A stretch of 64,000 bases of DNA from Scytonema sp045865695 (GTDB lineage: Bacteria > Cyanobacteriota > Cyanobacteriia > Cyanobacteriales > Nostocaceae). Of this stretch, positions 36,424 to 44,602 are shown piece after piece (the first letter of the stretch is position 1; each line of letters opens with the position of its first letter). The notes beneath the pieces are model-generated. The model was not told the DNA's origin, made no database searches, and worked only from the letters and a program-made list of their open reading frames with translations. Location: positions 9,911 through 73,910 of the forward strand of contig NZ_BAACAP010000199.1 in NCBI RefSeq assembly GCF_045865695.1, written 5' to 3'. A program made the translations under genes and the position numbers.

Positions 36424-37236
36424 TTGAAAACGCTAATTCATCCTACTGCTGTCATTCATCCTAATTCAGAACTGCATCCCACGGTGCAAGTCGGTGCGTA
36501 TGCTGTGATTGGAGGGCATGTCAAAGTTGGTCCCGAAACTGTAATCGGCGCTCATGCCGTATTAGAAGGACCATTAGAAATTGGGGCGCGAAATCAAATT
36601 TTTCCGGGTGCCGTTATTGGCATGGAACCTCAAGATTTAAAATATGCCGGCGAATACAGCTGGGTCAAAATAGGAAATGATAACTCAATAAGAGAATACG
36701 TCACAATTAACAAAGCAACTGGTGCGGGCGAAGAAACTCGCATTGGTAACGGTAACCTGCTCATGGCTTATGTCCATGTCGGTCATAACTGTGTTATTGA
36801 AGATTCTGTAATAATTGCCAACTCCGTTGCCTTAGCAGGACACGTTCATATAGAGTCACGTGCGAGACTCAGTGGAGTGTTAGGAGTTCATCAATTTGTG
36901 CATATTGGAAGTCTAGCAATGGTTGGAGGTATGGCACGTATTGATAGAGATGTACCTCCATATATGTTAGTGGAGGGAAATCCAGCGCGGATACGCACTC
37001 TCAACCTTGTAGGGCTGAAACGCTCTGGAATGGATCTCAATGAATTCCAAATCCTTAAGAAAGCATTTCGCATTCTCTACCGTTCGGAGTTGACATTTAA
37101 AGAAGCCATAGAACAGCTTGAAGAACTTGGAGAAACCCCACAGCTACAACATTTGCGCCGCTTCCTCCTCCTTTCTCAAATGCCAGGAAGACGTGGCTTA
37201 GTTCCAGGTAAGGGGAAAGCAGATGTTGGCGATTAG
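36424..37236 (+). CDS. lpxA: UDP-N-acetylglucosamine acyltransferase
   Basis: A 270-residue left-handed beta-helix acyltransferase. It begins KTLIHPTAVIHPNSELHPTV, shows hexapeptide repeats throughout, and has the LpxA segments FPGAVIGMEPQDLKY, REYVTINKATGAGEETRIGN and HVGHNCVIEDSVIIAN with the catalytic His. The start is taken as TTG 36424 with GGAG upstream, since homologues begin here; an upstream start at 36382 would add 14 unrelated residues. It is the first acylation step of lipid A synthesis. Confidence 0.93.
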   Translation: MKTLIHPTAVIHPNSELHPTVQVGAYAVIGGHVKVGPETVIGAHAVLEGPLEIGARNQIFPGAVIGMEPQDLKYAGEYSWVKIGNDNSIREYVTINKATGAGEETRIGNGNLLMAYVHVGHNCVIEDSVIIANSVALAGHVHIESRARLSGVLGVHQFVHIGSLAMVGGMARIDRDVPPYMLVEGNPARIRTLNLVGLKRSGMDLNEFQILKKAFRILYRSELTFKEAIEQLEELGETPQLQHLRRFLLLSQMPGRRGLVPGKGKADVGD

Positions 37237-37509
37237 GGACTAGGGATTGGGGATAGGCGATTAGGGATTGAGGATTGGGGATTGGGCGAAGGGAAATCTG
37301 TAACTCAGTAAGAGTTAATCATAACTAAATAATCTCTAATACATTACAGTGAAAATTCTTTCCTTAATTCCCAGTCCCCAATCCCCATCGCCCCTTATCC
37401 CCAGAGGGAACCCCGAGTTCCCCAATCCCCAGCCCCATTGCCCCTCAACAAGGAGGGGGCCCCGAGTTCCCCAATCCCCAGCCCCCCAATCCCCAATCCC
37501 CAATCCCAT
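37237..37509. repeat. GGGATTG/CCCCAAT heptamers and 44-bp repeat relatives upstream of lpxB
   Basis: GGGGATTG and GGGACTAG heptamers at 37229-37290, then CCCCAATCCCCA and a copy related to the 25-kb 44-bp unit (CCCCTTATCCCCAGAGGG-type, 37381-37480), then CCCCAAT heptamers to 37506. The repeats reach within 4 bp of the lpxB ATG, so the 5' untranslated leader or ribosome-binding site of lpxB is built from them. Confidence 0.8.
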
Positions 37510-38673
37510 ATGCGTATATTTATCAGTACTGGCGAAGTATCTGGCGACCTACAAGGGTCGCTACTGATCTCAGCAATTCAACAACAAGCTACAGCCACAG
37601 GGTTGTCACTGGAAATAGTGGCACTGGGTGGTGAAAAAATGGCATCTGCAGGAGCGACTTTACTGGGAAATACCACCCACATTGGTTCCTTTGGTCTTGT
37701 AGAATCGTTGCGCTTTGTTCTTCCAACACTTCAAATTCAACGGCGGGCAATTGCTTACCTCAAGCAACATCCACCCGATTTAGTGGTGCTTATCGATTAT
37801 ATGGGACCCAATTTGGGCATTGGTGGCTACATTCGCCGTCATTTGCCACACGTCCCTATCGTTTATTACATTGCACCACAAGTTTGGGTAGCTTCAATTA
37901 CACCTCGCGATACGGAAAGAATTATTGGTGTCAGTGACAAGGTGCTGGCAATTTTTCCACAGGAAGCGCTTTACTTCCAAGACAAAGGAGCAAATGTAAC
38001 TTGGGTAGGTCATCCTCTCATAGATAGAATTAAAAATTTTCCTAGTCGTGAAGTAGCGCGAACTGAGTTAGGAGTTGGAGACGACAGTATGAATGTTGCT
38101 CTTATTCCTGCTTCTCGCTACCAAGAATTGAAATATCTCTTACCAGTGATGTTTCAAGCAGCACAGAAGATTCAATCCAAATTGCCACAAGTTCATTTTT
38201 GGATTCCCTTGTCTTTGGAAAGATACCGTAAACCTATTGAAAAAGCGGTACAACAGTATGGATTGCAAGCAACTGTGGTATCTGGTAAACAACAACAAGT
38301 ACTCGCAGCAGCTGACTTGGCGATTACTAAGTGCGGTACTGTCAACTTGGAACTGGCTTTATTAAACATACCGCAAGTTGTGATATACCGTCTCAATTCG
38401 TTTACTTACTGGGTAGCTCGAAACATCTTCAAAATTTCTTTTCCCTTTGCCTCACCTGTAAACTTGGTAGTTATGCGGTCAATTGTGCCTGAGTTTATTC
38501 AAGAAACCGCAACTCCAGAAAATTTGACGGAAGCTGCCTTGGAATTGTTGCTCAATCCAGAACGCCAGCAGCAAATGCAAGCCGATTATCAGGTTATGCA
38601 GCAATCTTTAGGTGAAGTTGGCGTTTGCGATCGCGCCGCTAAAGAAATTCTACATATGTTACAAAATTTTTAA
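37510..38673 (+). CDS. lpxB: lipid-A-disaccharide synthase
   Basis: A 387-residue GT-B glycosyltransferase. It starts MRIFISTGEVSGDLQGSLL, and has LIDYMGPNLGIGGYIRRH, YYIAPQVWVAS, and the nucleotide-binding segment ADLAITKCGTVNLELALLNI, all typical of LpxB. It joins UDP-diacylglucosamine and lipid X. ATG 37510 is chosen; earlier codons in frame read through CCCCAAT repeats. It completes the lpx cluster, though lpxD and lpxK are not here. Confidence 0.94.
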   Translation: MRIFISTGEVSGDLQGSLLISAIQQQATATGLSLEIVALGGEKMASAGATLLGNTTHIGSFGLVESLRFVLPTLQIQRRAIAYLKQHPPDLVVLIDYMGPNLGIGGYIRRHLPHVPIVYYIAPQVWVASITPRDTERIIGVSDKVLAIFPQEALYFQDKGANVTWVGHPLIDRIKNFPSREVARTELGVGDDSMNVALIPASRYQELKYLLPVMFQAAQKIQSKLPQVHFWIPLSLERYRKPIEKAVQQYGLQATVVSGKQQQVLAAADLAITKCGTVNLELALLNIPQVVIYRLNSFTYWVARNIFKISFPFASPVNLVVMRSIVPEFIQETATPENLTEAALELLLNPERQQQMQADYQVMQQSLGEVGVCDRAAKEILHMLQNF

Positions 38674-39281
38674 AATTAAATTTTAAGCTTTGCGGTAAAC
38701 TAGACTGAGGTGTATTTCGTGTGGAGTAAATATCTATTTGACTTTCACACAGCGATCTTATACAAATCATGAAAATCTTAATGAACCGCAAAGGTTCTGA
38801 GAGCGCTAAGAGAAGCAAGAGAGGATTTAAAAAATAAAACTGAATTATTATATTAGAGCTTACTTAATGTAATATAGGGTTCCTATTTGATTTTTGAAAT
38901 ACACCTTAGGTGGGGCATTACCCACTAGATAAAGCTTTTGATAGGCAATGCCCACCCAACAATGCTTAGATTTTTCATAAATCAGATAGGATCGCTATAT
39001 TGTTCTGAATTATTTTAGACAGCGTAGATTCACCTACTATCCTACTCTCTTTCCGCTCTAAAATTACCGGACTTTGTAGGTAGGGCTATGCCACACATTC
39101 ACTATATGTTTAGGTTATCTTCTGGCGGGAAAGGAGTAAAAAGAGTATATTTACGTCTGTTCTAAATATTTCAAAACTGGTATATTTGTATTATATTCCT
39201 AGTTATACAAGACCAAAAAAAGCGTAAAGCTGATTATTGAAATTGTATATATTATTGCTTCTGTTGTCTTAAATTAATCTA
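38674..39281. repeat. intergenic region with dispersed palindromic repeats
   Basis: About 600 bp without a supported gene. A GGGCATTACCC / GGCAATGCCCACCC palindrome pair lies at 38912-38956. A copy of a longer dispersed element lies at about 39042-39094; its inverse is found at 44102-44188 and a relative at 50660-50727. The region separates lpxB from an acquired restriction-modification pair. Confidence 0.65.
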
Positions 39282-40631
39282 ATGCTTCAAAGTCTAAAAA
39301 TAGCAAACATGATTCACAGTAATACGAAAGAAAGACCTATCGCTGTTGATTTATTTGCTGGCGCAGGTGGCATGACTCTTGGATTTGAGCAAGCAGGATT
39401 TGATGTGCTTGCTTCTGTTGAAATCGATCCAGTTCATTGTGCAATACATAAATTTAATTTCCCATTCTGGTCTATTCTGTGTCAAGACATTATTAAAACT
39501 ACAGGCGAAGATATTAGAAGCAATTCGTCTATAGGAAATAGAGAAATTGATGTTGTTTTCGGTGGTCCTCCATGTCAAGGATTTTCAATGATTGGTAAAC
39601 GAATGATTGACGATCCTAGAAATTCACTTGTTTTCCACTTTATTCGATTGGTTTTTGAATTACAACCAAAATATTTTGTTTTTGAGAATGTCAAAGGAAT
39701 AACTGTAGGAAATCATCAAAAATTTCTTGCAGAAATTATCAGTGAATTTGAAAAAAAAGGTTACAAAATACAGAAAACTTATCAAGTATTAAATGCTGCT
39801 GAATATGGAGTACCGCAAAATCGCGAGAGATTATTTTTGTTAGGTTGTCGTTCCGATCTTGAGTTACCAATGTATCCGCAGAAAATCGTAAAGCCTGCAA
39901 AACAAAAAAAAGCTAAGATTATCAGTGAGCTTCCACCCAGTCCAACAGTTTTGGACGCTCTACAAGACTTACCAGAAGTTAATCATTATGTAGAACTAAT
40001 TGAAAGAGACTGGGTATTAGCAGATTTTGGTAAACCTAGCGATTATGGTAGAAAGCTGCGTGGTCTTTTGTCTGTAGACGACGACTTTTCTTATGAGCGA
40101 AAATATGACTCTCGAATTCTAACTTCAAGTTTAAGAACAGAGCATACTTCAGTATCTATATGCAGGTTTGAAGCGACTCAACACGGTAAGACTGAACCAA
40201 TAAGTCGCTTTTATAAACTCGATCCTGAAGGACTTTGTAATACTCTCAGAGCAGGTACTCCCAGTAATAGAGGAGCTTTTACGTCTGCTCGACCAATTCA
40301 CCCTTTTACTCCAAGATGTATTACTGTACGTGAAGCAGCACGTTTGCATTCGTACCCAGACTGGTTTAGATTTCACGTTACTAAATGGCACGGATTTAGA
40401 CAAATAGGAAATTCTGTTCCACCATTATTAGCCAAAGCAGTAGCTTTGGAAATAATCAAAGCTCTGAATATATCTTCAATTAAACCTAAAGTCATATATG
40501 ATTTGGGAAAACAGGAGTTATTGATGTTTGATATGTCTCAAGCTGCTCAAGATTTTGGAGTAGATGCACGCATAATAGAACCAAGAGTAAGAAGAACAAA
40601 TACCCAAGATAAAGAAACAATAATAATTTAG
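39282..40631 (+). CDS. DNA (cytosine-5) methyltransferase of a type II R-M pair
   Basis: A 449-residue m5C methylase with all hallmark motifs: AVDLFAGAGGMTLGFEQAGF (I), VFGGPPCQGFSMIGKR with catalytic Cys (IV), FVFENVKGI (VI), AAEYGVPQNRERLFLLGC (VIII), CITVREAARLHSYPDW (IX) and QIGNSVPPLLAKAVALEI (X). A variable target-recognition region lies between VIII and IX. An ATG at 39309 is an alternative start. The gene is AT-rich with few HIP1 sites compared with its neighbours, which points to recent transfer. The restriction enzyme begins 11 bp downstream. Confidence 0.93.
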   Translation: MLQSLKIANMIHSNTKERPIAVDLFAGAGGMTLGFEQAGFDVLASVEIDPVHCAIHKFNFPFWSILCQDIIKTTGEDIRSNSSIGNREIDVVFGGPPCQGFSMIGKRMIDDPRNSLVFHFIRLVFELQPKYFVFENVKGITVGNHQKFLAEIISEFEKKGYKIQKTYQVLNAAEYGVPQNRERLFLLGCRSDLELPMYPQKIVKPAKQKKAKIISELPPSPTVLDALQDLPEVNHYVELIERDWVLADFGKPSDYGRKLRGLLSVDDDFSYERKYDSRILTSSLRTEHTSVSICRFEATQHGKTEPISRFYKLDPEGLCNTLRAGTPSNRGAFTSARPIHPFTPRCITVREAARLHSYPDWFRFHVTKWHGFRQIGNSVPPLLAKAVALEIIKALNISSIKPKVIYDLGKQELLMFDMSQAAQDFGVDARIIEPRVRRTNTQDKETIII

Positions 40632-40642
40632 TAAGATTTTTT

Positions 40643-41440
40643 ATGGTTAAAGAAGGAAAAGAAAAAAAGTACAATACTGTTATTAATGAAATTTTTAAAC
40701 AAAAGTATAAATTAGGAGTAACAGAATTCGAGTTTACCCGTGCTGAGTTAGAAGCAATTGGTGATAGATTAGGATTAGAGCCAAAGAATTTGGGTGATGT
40801 TATTTATTCTTTTAGATTTAGGAAACCATTGCCTAAAGACATAACAGATACAGAGCCTCAAGGTTTACAGTGGATCGTAGAGTTAGCAGGACGTGCAATT
40901 TACAGGTTTCGTCTTGAACGTATTAACAGAATTGTTCCATCTAATAACTTGTTACAAATTAAAATTCCAGACTCAACTCCAGAAATTATTGCAAGGTATT
41001 CGTCAGGGGATGAACAGGCTCTATTAACCAAAATACGTTACAATAGGTTGATAGACATATTTTTAGGAATTACTGCGTATTCATTACAAAATCATTTAAG
41101 AACTACTGTTGAAGGAGTTGGTCAAATTGAAATTGATGAACTTTATGTTGGTTTAAATCGTAATGGTTCTCAGTTTATTATACCTATTCAAGCCAAGAGT
41201 GGTAATGACCAGATAAGTATTGTTCAAACCAAACAAGACATAGCATATTGCACGGCAAAATATCCGGAGTTGGTTTGTCGGACTATATCAGCTCAATTTA
41301 TGAATAACAATTTAATTGCACTGTTTGAATTGACATTAAATGAAGGGGAAGTAAAGGTAGTACAAGAAAAACATTACAAATTAGTCCTTGCAAACGAAGT
41401 TTCTCAAGCAGATTTAGAACAATATAAAAATTTTGAATAA
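40643..41440 (+). CDS. type II restriction endonuclease (PD-(D/E)XK)
   Basis: A 265-residue protein directly downstream of the methylase. Residues 163-185 (EIDELYVGLNRNG...PIQAK) give an acidic pair followed by Q-x-K (Asp165, Glu166, Gln183, Lys185), the core of a PD-(D/E)XK nuclease. The N-terminal half (TRAELEAIGDRLGLEPKNLG) looks like a DNA-recognition helical region. The specificity is not readable from the sequence. It should cut DNA left unmodified by the partner. No control protein gene is seen. Confidence 0.82.
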   Translation: MVKEGKEKKYNTVINEIFKQKYKLGVTEFEFTRAELEAIGDRLGLEPKNLGDVIYSFRFRKPLPKDITDTEPQGLQWIVELAGRAIYRFRLERINRIVPSNNLLQIKIPDSTPEIIARYSSGDEQALLTKIRYNRLIDIFLGITAYSLQNHLRTTVEGVGQIEIDELYVGLNRNGSQFIIPIQAKSGNDQISIVQTKQDIAYCTAKYPELVCRTISAQFMNNNLIALFELTLNEGEVKVVQEKHYKLVLANEVSQADLEQYKNFE

Positions 41441-41551
41441 TACGTTTTGGTTATACCGATCCAGAGAATTGGTATTAGCAATCAGGTCAGAAATTTCTCA
41501 GATTTATGGCATTGAACAGTTGAGAGCGATTAAAGAAGGTATAAAAACGGC

Positions 41552-41826
41552 GGCGTTGCTGAATTATAGCGGTTTTCAATTGGGTGCAATACATAAAAAA
41601 ATTATGGAACCGCAGCCTGTAGCAGCCCGTAGTAGATAAATCTGTACTTCATTCAAGTGAAAATTGCTATAAAATATGAATGATTTTTTAGACTCACGCG
41701 AAGACGAGCCAGTGCGTTGCGGGGGTTCCCCCCGTTGAAGCACCTGGCGTCGCAAAGATGATAAGGTTTTTCTGCGCCGAGTGTGACGAGTGCGTGCGAT
41801 TTTCATAGTATTAATCAGCAACGCCA
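41552..41826. repeat. inverted-repeat-bounded intergenic element
   Basis: GGCGTTGCTGAATTA at about 41552 and its inverse (TAATCAGCAACGCC near 41811) bound about 270 bp. Inside are a 105-bp MITE-like repeat and a hairpin-rich stretch (about 41690-41800). No gene. A short frame across it (41433-41639) is repeat sequence. Confidence 0.5.
41566..41670 (+). repeat. MITE-like 105-bp repeat, copy 1
   Basis: The element begins ATAGCGGTTTTCAATTGGGT and ends in TTCAAGTGAAAATTGCTAT, so the two ends are imperfect inverted repeats. Between them lie GTGCAATACA, TTATGGAACCGCAG and ATAAATCTGTACTTCATTC. A second copy in opposite orientation lies at 50314-50419 with the same internal order. Confidence 0.75.
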
Positions 41827-41998
41827 AAACGGCGAATACAGTTGAGGAGTTGCGTCAAATCTATCAACTAGAAACAAGCAATTGATTGAAGGAAAAGTGG
41901 ATTAGTCCACGCAGGTGGACTTTGTTTGTGTAGAAGTGAATTCTATTCGCCGGATGTACAAGCAAAACCCGCAAGGCGCGGGTTTAAAAACTGAAAAT

Positions 41999-42283
41999 CT
42001 AAGTTTCCCAAGGTGAAGGAATAGCAATAACTGATAAAACTTTTGCGACTTGCAATTTTATAGCTATCCTACCGCAATTCGGACAAGTCACTTTAGTGTC
42101 CTGTTGTGGTTCTCTTTCATGCTGAATCAGTAGCCCCTGTTTACAATTCCAGCACTCGCAAATAACACGTCCTTGCGGTTTATCAACATCTAAAAGTCTA
42201 ACGTGCTGTTCTACTTGAATTTTTGGTTGAGAGTTGCGATCGCGTTGTAGTTTTGGAGATGGCGTCTGTGTTTCTTGATTCAT
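41999..42283 (-). CDS. small zinc-ribbon protein, unknown
   Basis: A 94-residue protein with CECWNCKQGLL and TCPNCGRIAIKL, that is, two CxxC pairs 28 residues apart, a zinc ribbon. The N-terminal 35 residues are polar. The role is unknown; DNA, RNA or protein contact is typical of such ribbons. Confidence 0.6.
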   Translation of the reverse strand: MNQETQTPSPKLQRDRNSQPKIQVEQHVRLLDVDKPQGRVICECWNCKQGLLIQHEREPQQDTKVTCPNCGRIAIKLQVAKVLSVIAIPSPWET

Positions 42284-42366
42284 GAAGAACTATTTTTTGA
42301 TATGTAAGTGTGCATAGGTTAGTAACTGCACCCCATAGCATCTTAACGGAATTGTGGCTTTATCAA

Positions 42367-42609
42367 CTATTGATTTTGTACCGACCGATAGAAAAAGTAG
42401 TAGTGTTCTCGCTGCAAAACGCGATCGCTACCAAATTCATGATTATTTAGAGAAAGATTTTCTCGATTTTGACTGTTAGTTGGAAGTAATATTTGGACTA
42501 TTAAAGGAGTCCAAACAGCAACGCACATCAAACTCAGTATCCCCAATAATCTGCTAGACCTCGCATTTTTTTGCTTTGGTTTTGCCTGTTCTGATTGACA
42601 GCAAACCAT
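42367..42609 (-). CDS. small single-pass membrane protein, unknown
   Basis: About 80 residues from ATG 42609; the frame opens at 42681 but that part is poor in coding character. One hydrophobic segment (LLGILSLMCVAVWTPLIVQI) follows a basic stretch (KPKQKNARSSR), so the N-terminus should stay in the cytoplasm. No family recognised. Confidence 0.4.
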   Translation of the reverse strand: MVCCQSEQAKPKQKNARSSRLLGILSLMCVAVWTPLIVQILLPTNSQNRENLSLNNHEFGSDRVLQREHYYFFYRSVQNQ

Positions 42610-42761
42610 CTGGGAAGACCAGAAATGATTATTAAAATCGTAGTAACTCACGTGTAATCTTGTTGCTAAGTTGGAAAGCAAATAAAAAGTTTACTGAAAT
42701 AAACTTTAATAGGAGAGACGAATCATCATAAAAATAGATTCTGGAAATTTTATAAATTACA

Positions 42762-42832
42762 GTGACCAAGGTGACTGGTCACTGGTCAGGTGGTCACTGG
42801 TCACTGGTCAGGTGGTCACTGGTCACTGGAAA
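42762..42832. repeat. CACTGGT / CAGGTGGT heptamer array
   Basis: About ten units of GGTCACT, interrupted by GGTCAGGT variants, run from 42762 to 42832. The last units overlap the 3' end of the following minus-strand gene and encode its final residues and stop codon. Confidence 0.9.
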
Positions 42833-43892
42833 GCATTTGCCTAGCAAATTCCCGATGCAATTGGTACTGCAAAATCTTTTGTTGTGCCAATCCATAGTTA
42901 GGGCTAGAAGTTGGTACACTTTCCATAAGTTTAATAGCTTCTTCCCAACGACGAGAAACCACTCGCCATTCAGTTTCAGTTTGGGCTGACTTTGTTAGCT
43001 TGGTTGCTGACTTAGCTTTGTTTAAACCTCTTTGGTAAGTACTGTCTTCTGCAACCGGAGTTTCTGAGGGAGTAGCTAGTTGTTTTTCAATATAAGATAA
43101 GTTTGCTGATACAGTTTTTTTCACTTTTGGCAAATTCGCAAAGAAATACATCCATAACCCTGCTACAGCTATTAACGCAATTATGAAAAATCTTTGTAGG
43201 AGTTTACGATATTTGGTAATTAAGTCAGCTAGGCTAGTTTTCGTTTGTGGCGATTCCTTAGTGACAGGTATTTGAGTAGGAATCATTTCACTTTGTTGGT
43301 TTTCTGGTTGAATTTCTATTATTTGCCCCTGGTCTACACTAGTTTCTTCACCAATATAATCATCTATAAAAAGCAAGCGATCCTTAAAAAGATATTCAAC
43401 TTGATAAAGGAAAGCAGCACTAATAATCCAGACAATAGCAAAGAGAGTTTGTAAAGTTCGATGAGGTTGATTGTAAGTGGAGATGATATTTTCGGAGTTA
43501 ACTTTAAATAGAGACAGGAAGGGAATACAAATTAAAGTAGCTATTAGGGTGGATAGAACAAACACTAACCAACTATACAAACTCTCCCGCCAACTAATAA
43601 TCCCAGGGACTAATCCTTGAGGTGTTTTCACACTTTCCCCTGGAACAACAGGAATAAAACGGCTCAGAAAAAAGTGATGGAAAAAGGCGATCGTAGGTAT
43701 TGGAGAGATGAGTAACAATATCAACATGACAGAAGACAGTTCTGGTTGTTGAGACCACTTACTTAGATAGTGGTCTAACAAACTGCTACGTCTAATAAAA
43801 GCCCCTAACCCAGCCATAAAAACTGATATTATCAAAGCGTTTAACCATGAACTAGGGTAAGGCAGCCACATAGGTAATCCAAGTTTTTTCAT
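42816..43892 (-). CDS. polytopic membrane protein with C-terminal helical domain, unknown
   Basis: A 358-residue protein. Four hydrophobic segments lie in the first 170 residues (about 15-35, 55-76, 108-130 and 145-165), and a fifth at about 237-255. A polar linker (176-225) separates them. The last 100 residues are helical and charged (SYIEKQLATP, RGLNKAKSATKLTKSAQTE, WRVVSRRWEEAIKLMESVP), similar to cyanobacterial proteins with a helical tail counted as TPR-like. Function unknown. The final SSDQ and stop are encoded inside a heptamer repeat array. Confidence 0.65.
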   Translation of the reverse strand: MKKLGLPMWLPYPSSWLNALIISVFMAGLGAFIRRSSLLDHYLSKWSQQPELSSVMLILLLISPIPTIAFFHHFFLSRFIPVVPGESVKTPQGLVPGIISWRESLYSWLVFVLSTLIATLICIPFLSLFKVNSENIISTYNQPHRTLQTLFAIVWIISAAFLYQVEYLFKDRLLFIDDYIGEETSVDQGQIIEIQPENQQSEMIPTQIPVTKESPQTKTSLADLITKYRKLLQRFFIIALIAVAGLWMYFFANLPKVKKTVSANLSYIEKQLATPSETPVAEDSTYQRGLNKAKSATKLTKSAQTETEWRVVSRRWEEAIKLMESVPTSSPNYGLAQQKILQYQLHREFARQMLSSDQ

Positions 43893-44602
43893 CTCACACC
43901 TACCGTATTTTATTTAAAAGGATAAATTTTAATACCTTTATTCCACACCCTTTTACTTAAAATGCTCGATTACAAGCAACACATGAAGTCGTATTAAATA
44001 TTAATAAAATTAGCATCTATCAAAAGAGGTATTTTATTAAGTTTGAAGATTCTTTGGGATCTTCAGTAATTAAGTAGATTGCCTACTGCCTATCATTTAC
44101 TATTGTGTGGCATAGCCCTACCTACAAAGAGTGGGCAGTGCCCACCCTACAAAGAGCGGGAATTTTAGCACGGAAAGGGAGTAATAGTCTTACGAGATGT
44201 GTGGGATTCAAAAGGGGAGCTTTGCTTCTATTTCCCCCCTTTTTAAGGGGGGCTAGGGGGGATCGATAAGTGCTTAAAATTACAGCCAACTACGTTTCAA
44301 ACAACCTCTAAATTGCGTGCGCGATCGCGTTGAGAAATAGATTGTTGCTTTTATCAAGGATTGTGCAAATGCTTGAGTAGCCCAATTATTGTAAAAATAA
44401 AAAGATTTAATCCCAAAGACAGATATCAACTACTTCAATAGTCATATTTTCTCTTGTTTTTTTATAAGATAGGATGATGTTTCCAAGTTCTCATTCCTCA
44501 ATCGCCAGTCCCTATTTTCAAAACGATTCGCCCAAAGTTTGTATTTGTATGAAATTATAGAGAATAGTCAATAAATTCAGTAAGCGATTCTGGTCAAGGC
44601 TT
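43893..44602. repeat. intergenic region with several dispersed repeats
   Basis: About 710 bp between divergent genes. It holds a dispersed element at 44102-44188 (GTGTGGCATAGCCCTACC... with an internal GGGCAGTGCCC palindrome) and a G-rich repeat at 44221-44312 (TTTCCCCCCTTTTTAAGGGG, GGCTAGGGGGGATCGAT, then TTTCAAACAACCTCTAA). The G-rich repeat has a second copy at 50412-50503. No gene seen. Confidence 0.65.

Noticed and set aside
41433..41639. 68-codon frame after the restriction enzyme
   Set aside because: Its second half is the MITE-like repeat; no family match.
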